A program made the position numbers and the translations under genes. The notes beneath the pieces are model-generated. The model did no database searches. It was not told the DNA's origin and saw nothing but the letters and a program-made list of their open reading frames with translations. Shown here one piece after another: positions 24,061 through 33,509 of a DNA stretch of 64,000 nucleotides. Numbering within the stretch: position 1 is the stretch's first letter; every line of letters begins with the position of its first letter. The DNA lies in assembly GCA_028023455.1 (NCBI GenBank), contig JAQFVV010000205.1:126001-190000 (forward strand), in the 5' to 3' direction. The DNA is from Epiperipatus broadwayi (taxonomy: Eukaryota; Onychophora; Udeonychophora; Euonychophora; Peripatidae).

Positions 24061-24167
24061 TTTGAGGCAAACACATAAAGATAGTGGCATGGTAATGATA
24101 ACGAGAAACCATGATATGCCTGTCAAGATCCACCCACAAAATCCAATGCCTTGTGAACTATCATCCG
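24061..24167 (-). CDS. Stomatin/MEC-2-like protein, one internal exon
   Basis: A 107-bp exon on the minus strand is bounded by TTTTTTTCAG upstream and GTAAGT downstream. Read with two leading bases completing a split codon, it encodes DDSSQGIGFCGWILTGIS and then WFLVIITMPLSLCVCLK, ending exactly on a codon boundary. This is the juxtamembrane and membrane-hairpin segment of stomatin-family proteins: the CGW(I/L)L start, the hydrophobic stretch, the conserved proline (here MPLS, as in FPIS/FPLS) and CIK-like cysteine-lysine end, directly before the EYER part of the SPFH domain. Stomatins are inner-leaflet, raft-associated scaffolds that modulate ion channels. The flanking exons were not recognised in this window, so introns are long or the exons lie outside. 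Nothing is broken in this exon. Confidence 0.8.
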
Positions 24168-24416
24168 CTGAAAAAAACAACAACAACAACTTAACATCAT
24201 GTTTTAGTTATTTTAAAATCTTTTAACTGATTTATGGAGTAAAACATTAAAAAAAATTTAAACATTCATAGAATTTAAAATAATACTATTAAATAGGATG
24301 CAACTTATGAAGATTTGTGAAATATATGATTTCCAGTTCTTGAATAATGTTAACTATTTTGATATACAATAATATATCCTTGATTCTTTATCTTATCCAA
24401 TATACAATAAAAGAAG

Positions 24417-24632
24417 AGCCTCTCTCTACTGTGCTGCCATCTACGATAACTTTGACTTAAATGCATGTATAATAACAGGTTAGTTATAGTTTTTAAAATC
24501 CTCGTTGATAAGACATTTTAAATGTCAGAAAGCAATCTTGGGGTGTGTGGATTTAAACGCCTTTTCATCTGGTAATGGTTGATTAATTAAGCTTACTATA
24601 GATGGTACTACAATAGAGAAGTGCTCCTGTTT
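24417..24632. repeat. Foldback FB1-related element with hammerhead-like core
   Basis: The outer arms (about 24417-24455 and 24590-24632) are inverted: CTCTACTGTGCTGCCATCTA on the left against CTCTATTGTAGTACCATCTA from the right. The centre has TTGATAA, a perfect palindromic stem (GACATTTTAAATGTC at 24512-24526), AGAAAGC, ATC and TTGGGG. This is the same box order as the FB1 core but with mutations in the first box. A related copy lies at 61930-62045. Confidence 0.6.
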
Positions 24633-24713
24633 TCTATCAATATATACACAGAATCAAACCAATTTTTTATTATTGCATTAGCAGTATTTAATAAAATATT
24701 GTATCTCAGGTCA

Positions 24714-24809
24714 TTTTTTTTTATGTGTCAAAGCATCGGCCGGGAAGCGAACCCAGAACAACGGCTTGGAAAGCAGCTATGCTAACCGCTAGGCCACCAA
24801 TGTTTGACG
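24714..24809 (-). mobile_element. tRNA-Gly(TCC)-derived SINE, fullest copy
   Basis: On the minus strand the head reads CATTGGTGGCCTAGCGGTTA, then GCATAGCTGCTTTCCAAGC and GGGTTCGCTTCCCGGCCGATG. This follows tRNA-Gly with anticodon TCC from acceptor stem to T-arm, including both pol III boxes; most of the acceptor pairs are kept. It is followed by CTTTGACACATAA and a T-run on the plus strand (poly(A) tail). Because a tail and several dispersed copies exist, it is a SINE and not a functional tRNA gene. Confidence 0.85.
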
Positions 24810-24819
24810 AAATCTCATA

Positions 24820-25240
24820 TCATTAACACACTCTTTTGTATACACACAAATATGATTATTCAACTTGAAATATATACTTACAAAAACTCTACTAAAGTAG
24901 ATAGTTTAATATTATAAATGTTTTAACAAACTTTAACATTCCTGTGTGCCATTGTCATGGTTAACGCACACATATATAATATTAGAGTAACGTATAATAA
25001 AATTACAAGTTTTACACAAGCAAATGCACACACATACATATTACTCTCTAATTTCAAGTATTAAACATTCAACATTTGCAACTTTAACATCATCCACATA
25101 AGATAAATATCTTAGTTATTACTATTAATCATTTAGTAAGCTAGAGATTATAATATGATTCGTAGCTAAATGTGAACTCAGGGAAAGATTAATAAATCTG
25201 CTTCTAATTTATTGTAAACACATGAAATAATTAAACTTTA
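24820..25240. other. AT-rich stretch without a recognised gene
   Basis: Nothing identifiable before the tandem repeats that start near 25250. Confidence 0.4.
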
Positions 25241-26284
25241 TCTCACTTTTTCTGTGTGTAATATCTTTATAGTAATTAAAATGAGCAAACCAGTTTCTTT
25301 CTCAAACTATGGATAAATAGAAGTGTGTATGTTTAGTAAAAATCAAAAATAGAATGAATTATCTATTCTGTAAACTTTTAATGTTTATAAGCTTACCCTT
25401 ACCAATATTAGAGGAATGTCAGAATAAACATTACTATGATCAGATGAAAATATAGCATTAATAACTATAAATTAATAATCAATTATACATTAATCTTACT
25501 TTTACTAACCTTGTTTTAATAAACCACTAAAAGCTAATAAACGTGAACATGAAATTAGCATAGCTTAATGTACATATAATTAAGAAAAGCAAATTACTCT
25601 TCCTTAAACTATGATCAAGAATAGAATGGACCCACTTATTCCTTAAGCTTTTGATGCTTATAAACTTACTTTTAACAATATTGGTGGAAATTAAAGATGA
25701 ACTAGCCAGATGAAAATATAACTTCAATAGTCATTAATTCTAAGGAGCAGGTAATCAAACCCTGTCTATGTACCATACTATAATATTCAATAAGTGATGT
25801 TAAATATGAATAAATTCTTAAACCAAGTGACAAGATAAAGAATTTGAAGAGATAAGAATGGCCATCTTATCTTCATATCTAAATGCAAATTATAAAGGTC
25901 AATCTTAAGCAACCTGGAATAAGAGTTTGATTAATTTAATATGGTCACATTTTTGTTACACAAATGCTCAATATTAGCCAATGTAATTGCATTTAGATAT
26001 GAAGATAAGATGGACATTTTTATCTTTTCAAAGCCCTTAACTTATGGATTGAATTGAGAGTTTATTTGTATTTAGCATGCTAACTGAATATTATAGTACG
26101 GTGCATTTGTGGAAGGTTGATTACTTTCTTCTCAGAATTAATAATTTTTTTTTTATTATTTACATGAATAATTATTAAATTAATAAACAATTATCGAGGA
26201 TGAAAACAAAATCTCATTTTTAAAAACCTTACTTTAATAGTCAAATAGAATTAATGTAAACATTAAATTAGCATAACTTGATAT

Positions 26285-28166
26285 CATCATCATCATCATC
26301 ACCAACCATTATCAATCCACTGCAGGATGAAGGTCTCTCCAAGTTTAATCCATCTTCTCCGATCTTTAGCTTCTTTTCTCCACAACACCCCTGCACATTT
26401 TCTTATTTCATCCATCCATCTCACATATGGTCTCTTTCTGGGTCTTTTACAATCTCTTGGAATCCAGTTGAAAATTTCAATTGTCCATCTATTATCATCT
26501 CTTCTAGCAATATGTCCAGCCCAACTCCATTTCAATCTTTTAATTTTTTCAATAAGGTCAGTAACACCTGTTTGTTGTCTTACCCATACATTGCGTTTTC
26601 GATCTCTTTTTGTTACTCCCAACATACATCTCTCCATACTCCTTTGAGTGGTCTGAAGTCTCTGTAATGCTCTTCCATTAAGTGTCCAAGTCTCAGATCC
26701 ATAAGTAAGAACTGGTAAAACACATTTGTTAAAAACCATCCTTTTCAAACACATAGGCATATTTCCTTTTAGTATCAAGTTATTTCTACCAAAAGCACTC
26801 CAACCAAGTTTAATTCTATGATTAATTTCCTCCATTATGTTTCCATCTGTATTAATAATCTGACCAAGGTATTTGTAACTGTTAACTTCTTCTAATTCTT
26901 CATAATCAATCTTTATTTTTATATTTTGAGCAAATCGATTAAACATTACTTTAGTCTTTTTAACATTTATCTTTAGTCCTACTTTTCTACTTTCATCTGC
27001 TAACTCGTGCAACATTTCCTGCAGCTCTGAAGCATTATTTGCAAAAACAACTACATCATCTGCGAAATCTAAATGATTTAAATACTCTCCATTTACTTTC
27101 ACTCCTTTAGTTTCCCATTTTAATCCACAAAATACTTCTTGCAGCACTGCTGTAAAGAGTTTTGGAGATATGGAGTCACCTTGTCTTACACCTTTCTCAA
27201 TGTTGATTTTTCCAGTATCATTATGTAATCTAATTGTTGCTGTTGCATTTTTATAAATATTCTTTAAAATATGACAATATCCTGGATCTATACCTTGATG
27301 ATCCAATGCTTTAATCACTGAAGAAATGTGTATAGAATCGAATGCCTTTTCATAATCTACAAATCCAAAACATAATGACAACTCATATTCATTTGACCTT
27401 TCTATGACTTCTCTCAATACCTGGATATGATCTATTGTACTAAAACCACTTTTAAATCCAGCTTGTTCTCTTGGTTGGTGGAAATCCAAAGTTCTCTGTA
27501 GATGAGTTGTAATTATCTTGGTAAAAATTTTATAGAAAACTGATAAAAGGCTGATAGGTCTGTAATTTCTAATATCTTCTTTATCACCTTTTTTAAATAT
27601 TAATATTATTACTGCATTCTTCCAATCTTCCGGTATATCTTTATCATTTAGACATTTGATATATAACTTTGCTAAAATTGTTTCAATTTCTTCACCTGCT
27701 TCTTTTAATATATCAATTATAATTCCATCATTTCCTGGAGCCTTTCCTTTCTTCATACACTTAATTGCATGTCTCACTTCTTCATTTAAAATTCTGGGCA
27801 ATTTGGATGATGTAATAGATATAGGAGGTACTTGTTCTTTATTACTATATAATTCTTGATAAAAATCTTCTACCAATTTCATGATGTCATCTCTCTTTTT
27901 AGTAATAATTCCATCTTTTTTTCTTATTGCAGATATAAATTTCCTACCAATACCAAAATGTTGTTTAACATTTTTGAGACTTTTATTTTCTTCTACAGCT
28001 TTCCTTGCTATTTCACAGTTATACTTTCTTATATCATTTTCAACTCTTTTCCGTACCATTTTACAAAATTCGAGATATTCAATTCTTTTTAATATATCAT
28101 TTTTGTATATCTTCATATTCCTTCTTTTCTTCATAAATTCTCTAGTCTCAGTAGAAATTTTATTAG
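26285..28166 (-). mobile_element. RTE-type LINE, 5'-truncated, reverse transcriptase frame intact
   Basis: A 5'-truncated non-LTR element flanked by TTGATAT at 26278-26284 and 28167-28173, probably a 7-bp target duplication. The endonuclease domain is absent; the linker, reverse transcriptase and C-terminal region are uninterrupted. Its 3' end is a (TGA)n tail that begins at the stop codon itself, so there is almost no 3' untranslated region. The intact frame and good match of flanks indicate a recent insertion. Confidence 0.85.
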
Positions 28167-28269
28167 TTGATATATATGGAATTAAGCAAAAGAAACCACT
28201 CTCCTTTAGGTTATGAATAAATAACACAATCTGTATGTTTAACAAGGATAAAAAATAGAATGATCTCAC
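26299..28269 (-). CDS. RTE-clade reverse transcriptase (retrotransposon, partial)
   Basis: A 656-residue frame copying RNA into DNA at a nicked target. From the linker onward (about residue 37) it shows KAPGNDGI (176-183), NYRPISLLS (235-243), motif A FVDYEKAFD (303-311), motif B GVRQGDSISPKLF (360-372), motif C as FADD (402-405, the catalytic Asp pair kept), GLKINVKKTKVM (431-442) and YKYLGQIIN (466-473). The C-terminal region has LPVLTYGSETWTL (518-530), WAGHIARR (583-590) and LGETFILQW (643-651). This set is known from RTE-type LINEs of arthropods and molluscs. Residues 1-34 come from the flanking tandem repeat, so the annotated start is an artefact. The upstream apurinic endonuclease is missing; the copy is dead-on-arrival but not mutated. 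Confidence 0.9.
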   Translation of the reverse strand: MRSFYFLSLLNIQIVLFIHNLKESGFFCLIPYISTNKISTETREFMKKRRNMKIYKNDILKRIEYLEFCKMVRKRVENDIRKYNCEIARKAVEENKSLKNVKQHFGIGRKFISAIRKKDGIITKKRDDIMKLVEDFYQELYSNKEQVPPISITSSKLPRILNEEVRHAIKCMKKGKAPGNDGIIIDILKEAGEEIETILAKLYIKCLNDKDIPEDWKNAVIILIFKKGDKEDIRNYRPISLLSVFYKIFTKIITTHLQRTLDFHQPREQAGFKSGFSTIDHIQVLREVIERSNEYELSLCFGFVDYEKAFDSIHISSVIKALDHQGIDPGYCHILKNIYKNATATIRLHNDTGKINIEKGVRQGDSISPKLFTAVLQEVFCGLKWETKGVKVNGEYLNHLDFADDVVVFANNASELQEMLHELADESRKVGLKINVKKTKVMFNRFAQNIKIKIDYEELEEVNSYKYLGQIINTDGNIMEEINHRIKLGWSAFGRNNLILKGNMPMCLKRMVFNKCVLPVLTYGSETWTLNGRALQRLQTTQRSMERCMLGVTKRDRKRNVWVRQQTGVTDLIEKIKRLKWSWAGHIARRDDNRWTIEIFNWIPRDCKRPRKRPYVRWMDEIRKCAGVLWRKEAKDRRRWIKLGETFILQWIDNGW

Positions 28270-28587
28270 CTTTCCTTTAAGCTTTTGATGCTTATATGTA
28301 TAAATTTGCCAACATTGATGGAAGTTTAGTATGATCTCAATATATTAGCCACAGGATATTTTATACTTAAAACTTCCTTCTCCATTATATCTTCTGGAAA
28401 TATATGATAAATATATATTTCCAGCAATTGCATTCACTTCTACTCTTGCATTATAGTTCTCTTTGAAAAAAAAAAAGCTTGTAAGATATATATTAAATAA
28501 TCAAATGTCTTCAGTGAGGGCAGAGCCTCACATAGTTGTTTGAATGTCATGCATGATTTTCATCCATATTTTCTTAAATATATACCC

Positions 28588-28700
28588 TGCATGATTTGGT
28601 GCAGTGGTAGAGTGGAAGACTCTGAGCTTAAGGACCTTGGATCATGCTCAATTCTGTTACTTCCAGTGTTAAAACTTATGAACTCTTGAGTAGTAAAGTC
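28588..28700 (+). mobile_element. tRNA-like SINE, family 2
   Basis: TTGGTGCAGTGGTAGAGTGG resembles a tRNA D-arm with A box, and CTTGGATCATGCTCAATTCTG a degraded T-arm, about 45 nt apart. It ends TTCCAGTGTTAAAACTTATG, which matches the complement of family members at 62640-62735 and 50260-50320 (AAACTTCTTATAA). No tail is clear. Confidence 0.5.
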
Positions 28701-28819
28701 ACTCAATTTTACTACCATTACTAATATACATTACACAAACAAAATACATTTAGATGTTCTACATCATATTTATGGACCATTGGTGTATGTTGAACTTGTT
28801 ATTGAAATATCCAAGATGA

Positions 28820-28847
28820 GCCAATATATATATATATATATCTTTAG

Positions 28848-28902
<55 letters not shown>

Positions 28903-28942
28903 CTACAACCATTAAATGTCTGTATTTTTAAATATATATATA
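28820..28942. repeat. TA microsatellite cluster
   Basis: Three TA runs, the longest about 28848-28900, with the interrupting TCTTTAGA(T/C)AATATAT motif repeated on both sides. Confidence 0.95.
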
Positions 28943-29099
28943 TATATCTTTAGACAATATATATGATGCTACTTTATATTTGAGGACAGTGGATCAGCTG
29001 TATAGAAATGCATTTTTCATCATCTTTGTGCAGTTTATTGCAAGCTTAGAAGTAATAATGGATGCCAGGGTAATATCATATATACATTATAGGAATTTA

Positions 29100-29750
29100 A
29101 TAATGGACTATCATCTGGCATCTGTTATTATGCGGCTATGCACAAGTATAATAATTTAAGAAGCAATATCATCTCGCACCTATTATTACTGACTAAAACT
29201 TATAATATGTGCCATAGAGATGATGAAAACTATGCTGTATAGCAGCAATTTGTAATCTGGAGTCAGGAGATATTTTATTAGTTTATACCAAATTCTGGCC
29301 AAGGAATAAAGATGCCTCTAGATCCAGTATATGGAAATTGAACTGGTTTCAGATTTATGTGACCATGCAAGAAAATTGGCTTAGATTGAAAATAATTATA
29401 TGATTTTTTAACTTAGATGGATAGCTTGATTGTATAACAAAGTGCTAAATGATAGATGTTGTAATAGAGAGTTAAATAATAGGTTCTGGAAGAGGGTGCA
29501 TTAGATCCTAAATATCTAGCTGCATTGTTTCAAGATCCAAGGCATCTCACTGATGAAAGTTATACACTTAGAACTAGTCTGGGGACTACTGGATAGGACA
29601 GCTCAGGGTAGTGATTTAATAAAACACTCATCTGGTATTTATTATTACTTACTAAAGTTTACAGAAAGTGGCATAGTGTTAACAAAAAATTATGCTGCTA
29701 TAACAATAATATGTAAACTAAAGTCACATGATGCAATCAGGTGATGTTTT
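29100..29750. repeat. Duplicated segment with degenerate FB1 right arm
   Basis: About 29120-29290 and 29625-29765 are diverged copies (CATCT(C/G)G(C/T)A, TATTATTACT, ACTAAA(A/G), TGCTGTATAGCAGCAA against TGCTGCTATAACAATAA). Between them, 29540-29600 has CTGATGA at 29550-29556, a 4-bp stem (AAGT/ACTT), then GAAC (one A lost) and GTCTGGGG: a decayed FB1 hammerhead-like core. Confidence 0.5.
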
Positions 29751-29765
29751 ATTGGTTTTTATTGG

Positions 29766-30740
29766 TCAGCTGTATAAGAATTCTAAAAAAACTATTGTGA
29801 GAGCAAAAAAGTAGTAGTCAAAGTGAGGTCGGATACAGAGTCAAAGGAAAACAAACACAAGTCAAAATGAAGTCAGATATAGATTCAAAGGAAAACACAT
29901 ATAAAGTTCAATAATGCAAAATTCATTACATGAAACCAAAAATCATTCCTAATGTGATTGATAATTGAAAAGACCACTTGAAAGTCACAGTTTAGTGGCC
30001 CTGTTTGGACCCTGTAAGATTTAAAGAGGAATTAAAGAGCCTCCTTTCAGTTAACAGCAAATTCTTATCTTCAGCCAATTTTAGAATAAATAAAATTTTT
30101 ATACAAACTTAATTTTTAACATATATGTAAATAATTTTTATTTTTTTAATTAAAAAATAATACCAAATAAAATATAACTCACACTTAAAAGAAATATTAA
30201 TTTTTCCTTTCTTTTTATACTGTAAATCAATCTTCGTATTTTTCTAAATTTAAATTTTCTAACAAAACCTGAGGGATTTTATTTTGCACAATTAATCTTT
30301 AAACTGGCGGAAAAGATTGATTAATGATAAAATACTATTTTAGTACGTAGATGCATTAAAACCTCAAATTAAATATTACTGCTTTTTAAAAACAAAATTT
30401 ATAAATTATTCAGTTTACATTATTCTTTAAATAACTATCTAAAAATTATTAATAAGCCCTAGAAGAATAAGTGAACGATTTATGGATTTTGTTTCGGAAG
30501 GTTTTGTTCACAACTTGTAAAAATTCTTACAAAAACAAACAATTCACTGCATATATTATTCTATATATATCCTATAGAATATCATCCCAAATAGAAATTT
30601 TTGAAATAGTAGTGTTTGGACAGGGCTAGCATCAAAGAGCCTGCATGGGTTATTTTATAGATAACTGTAGCACCAAAGAACACTTAAAAAACCAAAGGTT
30701 TCATGTAGCAAAAACTTTTCTATATTTCTTTGTTTTATTT
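29766..30740. other. AT-rich stretch without a recognised gene
   Basis: A short direct duplication (AGTCAAA(G)TGA(G/A)GTC-(A/G)GATA, GAGTCAAAGGAAAACA) lies at 29817-29905. Nothing else is identified. Confidence 0.45.
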
Positions 30741-30744
30741 ATGT

Positions 30745-31796
30745 ACACCTGGGTCTCTTTTTACGCAGACTTATTTAACATGATTTTGAAGTTACGCGAT
30801 TCCTGTTTCACCGGAAGTCGAACTCCAATTATGCACTGTTACTTTAAATAATAAATTTCACGCACTTACGTTATATTGAAAGTAATAGCACATTATTGGA
30901 ATTCGACTTTCATCTTAGTAATTTCAATATTTTCAGTGCTTTATAATAGTAAGATTTTATGCAATAATGAAATTAAAATCATGATTTCCATATTTTATGT
31001 ATACACACATTAAATTTTATGAGATTATAATGTAAATTTGTTCAAACATTGTGCGTGTTAATTTTGAATTTTAAATCACATCCTGTTTTTGCTTTTTAAA
31101 AAAGAACGTAATCAATTATTAATCATTTAGTGTCCACAAGTTTATTTTTAAAAGGTCAGTAATAGCAGTGGGCACAATTAAATTTGACAATTAAAAATTA
31201 AAATCTGATTTTTAATTGTAATTAACAATTTAAAAATTATGACGACTTGAAATTAATGTGACGTAAAATTTGATTTTTAAACGGAATTGAAAATTAAAGA
31301 CAAAAATAAGAATTTAATTTTTAGTTGTTAGTTTCATAAACAATTAATAAAATCATCGTCTCAAAGATTAATTACTAATTACGTTGTCACCAGAAAACCA
31401 GTGACACAACGCGAGTGTGAAGTTGGCGCTAGTTGTTTGCAAACGTTTTTCGGCAAATAGCTATAATAATTAAAACGTGTATAAAAATATATAAATTACT
31501 GTACTGTAAATTATGCATAAAAATATATTATTTTCAATAAAATTAAATATTATAGTTTGTCTTGTATCAATTTTTTTCAAATTTGAAATTTTTTATTAGT
31601 CATATTTTATTTTCTTATTTTTTTTTGCGCGAATTTTAAAGTAATTTTACGTTGGTGCTTTGCTTTTACACGAATTTTGAAAAATCATAGACCGCATCCC
31701 CTCTTTTTCAATGTAAGTTATGTCTATTTTTGCGCGATTTCATTTGCGCGTGTTTTCTGAAGAACCTATCTATCGCGTAAAATGAGACCCAGGTGT
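30745..31796. mobile_element. Non-autonomous DNA transposon with 22-bp terminal inverted repeats
   Basis: ACACCTGGGTCTCTTTTTAC at 30745 and the complement ACACCTGGGTCTCATTTTAC at the right end (31775-31796) form 22-bp inverted repeats with one mismatch. Outside the CACCTGGG ends both flanks are TA, so a TA target duplication is likely. The ends contain subterminal GCGCG/ACGCG motifs (30797, 31628, 31733, 31747) not found in the surrounding DNA. There is no transposase: the open frame at 30645-30851 overlaps the end by chance. TA targets suggest a Tc1/mariner-like or related superfamily, but this is not proven. Confidence 0.75.
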
Positions 31797-31949
31797 ATTT
31801 TCTTTTTTGAGTTTTTAATTTAAGATATTTTTGAAATAAAGATATTATTCTTATTATTATATTAAATAAAAGTTCTATACAGTTATATGTTCATTTTATT
31901 ATTTAATTTTTGTTCCGAAAAAAAGGGGCCGCTATATATGCAAGCAGGT

Positions 31950-32155
31950 CTAAAGACCATAGTGTCAGGCCTGTAATTGAATGAATAGTAGCCATATTCT
32001 AACAATGAATTGATAATTCCATATAATTATTTTTATCATCACTATCATTATTTATAATCATTACCATAATGTACCAAAGAAGAAAAATCTATCCAAATTT
32101 AATCCATTTTTATAATTCATAGCCTGTTTTATCAGCAGCACACTACACTAACTCT
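31950..32155 (-). mobile_element. RTE-type LINE 3' remnant, weak
   Basis: TTTTATCATCACTATCATTA at about 32030-32055 could be a decayed (TGA)n tail. It is followed by AAATCTATCCAAATTTAATCC, resembling the sequence just inside the tail of the 26285 copy. Strongly decayed. Confidence 0.4.
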
Positions 32156-32159
32156 TTCA

Positions 32160-33370
32160 ACGATGATATCACATAATGAGAAGCCAAAATTTCTGAGAGT
32201 TGTTACATGTAAATTTACTGACTGATGAAATCTAAACTTTGTTGATATGATTCCAAAGCTAGGAAGATTTTGTTACATATAAATTTATTGGGTACAATTT
32301 AAATTTTGTTTGAAGAGTTGGTTTCTTCAGTTTGAATTTTCACATAAAACTAAGCATGTCAAATATTTACATTTACAAACAGAAATTTTATTAATGTTAA
32401 GAGGTTATTAAAGATGAGATTACCTTTGTTTTCTATGTGTATAATTTCCCAGTGACTTATGTTTTATTTAAACCAGGAACTGAAATATTAAAAATACTTT
32501 AAAAGCAGTCAGTAAAATACGGCTATCCAAATTAAGGTAGAAAGCGAGTTTTAATCAGTGATTGTTCCTCTCCTCAGTGTGGATCATTAAAATACAGCTT
32601 CAACAGTAGCCTACACTCTAATGCAAAGCAATATGGAATCAAAATTGCTGGACTTTTGGACTAAGAATAATAATGTCTAGTTTCTTAGTTCAGATCTATT
32701 TATACTTATTTGATGTTATTCAAACAACATGTCTCCAGCTAGGGAAAATCTGACCTTTGGATTATTACAAAAATGTATTTTTTGAAAAAACAATCTCTTT
32801 ACTCTCTTCAAAACATGTTGTGGATACAAATTTTATGTTTATTATATCATGTTTTTATATCGAAATCAGTGAAATAAAAGAGGTTTTCTTTTCTCTCTTT
32901 CTTTATTTATATTTTGTAACATAGGAAGAAAAAAAATCATTGCCAACTTTTAATTATAGCTCAGTAATTTACCTATTTTTATTAACTCCAAAGTTTTAAT
33001 ACCAGATTCAAATCCTCCATCCAATTTATTATAAAAATATAGAAGATTCTATCCAAAAGTAAATTTAAAATAGGCAAATTAAAATCCTTCAAAAGTGCTT
33101 TGGATTTTATAAACCACACAATTTAAAAATTCCTTCGCTTATCAAATAGCATGTTTCCTTCTTCCTTTATCATGCAATTTATTATTATTATTTCAGTATT
33201 GCAAAGTAAATTTATAAAATACCACCAAATGCATAAGCTAATCCTTCTTTCAATTTTTTAGGCAGTTTACTCAAATGACACGCATATATTTATTAGTCAA
33301 TGGATATGACTTTCCATTAAGCAATTTTTTTTATACAGCTCTGTAATATAACCACATTTGAGCTAAATTC
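32160..33370. other. AT-rich stretch without a recognised gene
   Basis: A tRNA-like pair of boxes (TAGCTCAGTAATTTACC at 32957 and CAGATTCAAATCCTCC at about 33003) could be another SINE head, but the arms pair poorly. No exon is seen. Confidence 0.4.
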
Positions 33371-33382
33371 GAGCCTAATATA

Positions 33383-33500
33383 AAAAAACCTAGAAAGAGA
33401 CCGAGTGTGAGGTGGATGAATAAAATAAAAAAATTTGATACGGAGAAGAGAAACTGGATTAAACTGGGTGAATCAATACTAAATGGAAAAATTCGTAAGT
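33383..33500 (+). mobile_element. RTE-type LINE C-terminal fragment
   Basis: The plus frame gives KPRKRPSVRWMNKIKKF and then NWIKLGESILNG, matching residues 608-650 of the RTE protein at 26299-28269 (KRPRKRPYVRWMDEIRK, WIKLGETFIL). Only about 115 bp remain and the tail is missing. Confidence 0.8.
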
Positions 33501-33509
33501 GGAGTCGGG

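Larger units (their letters stand above)
25250..28340. repeat. Three-copy tandem repeat, third copy split by an RTE
   Basis: Diverged units at about 25250-25440, 25530-25740 and 26225-26284 plus 28167-28340. Landmarks are AAATTAGCATA(A/G)CTT, AACTATG(G/A)AT, AAAAATAGAATG, TTAAGCTTTTGATGCTTATA and AATATTGGTGGAA. In unit 3 the RTE sits between ATAACTTGATAT and GATATATATGGAATTAAG; unit 2 shows the uninterrupted site. Also, a stretch around GCATTTAGATATGAAGATAAGATGG at about 25990-26015 is inverted relative to about 25858-25885. Confidence 0.65.

Noticed and set aside
24714-24809. Functional tRNA-Gly gene
   Set aside because: It carries a body and poly(A) tail and has dispersed relatives; the anticodon stem is imperfect. 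It is a SINE.
26278-26667. Plus-strand frames over 26278-28216
   Set aside because: They lie opposite the RTE reverse transcriptase, whose motifs are clear on the minus strand.
28820-28942. CRISPR-like array or regulatory cluster
   Set aside because: Only TA dinucleotide runs are present, and the genome is eukaryotic.
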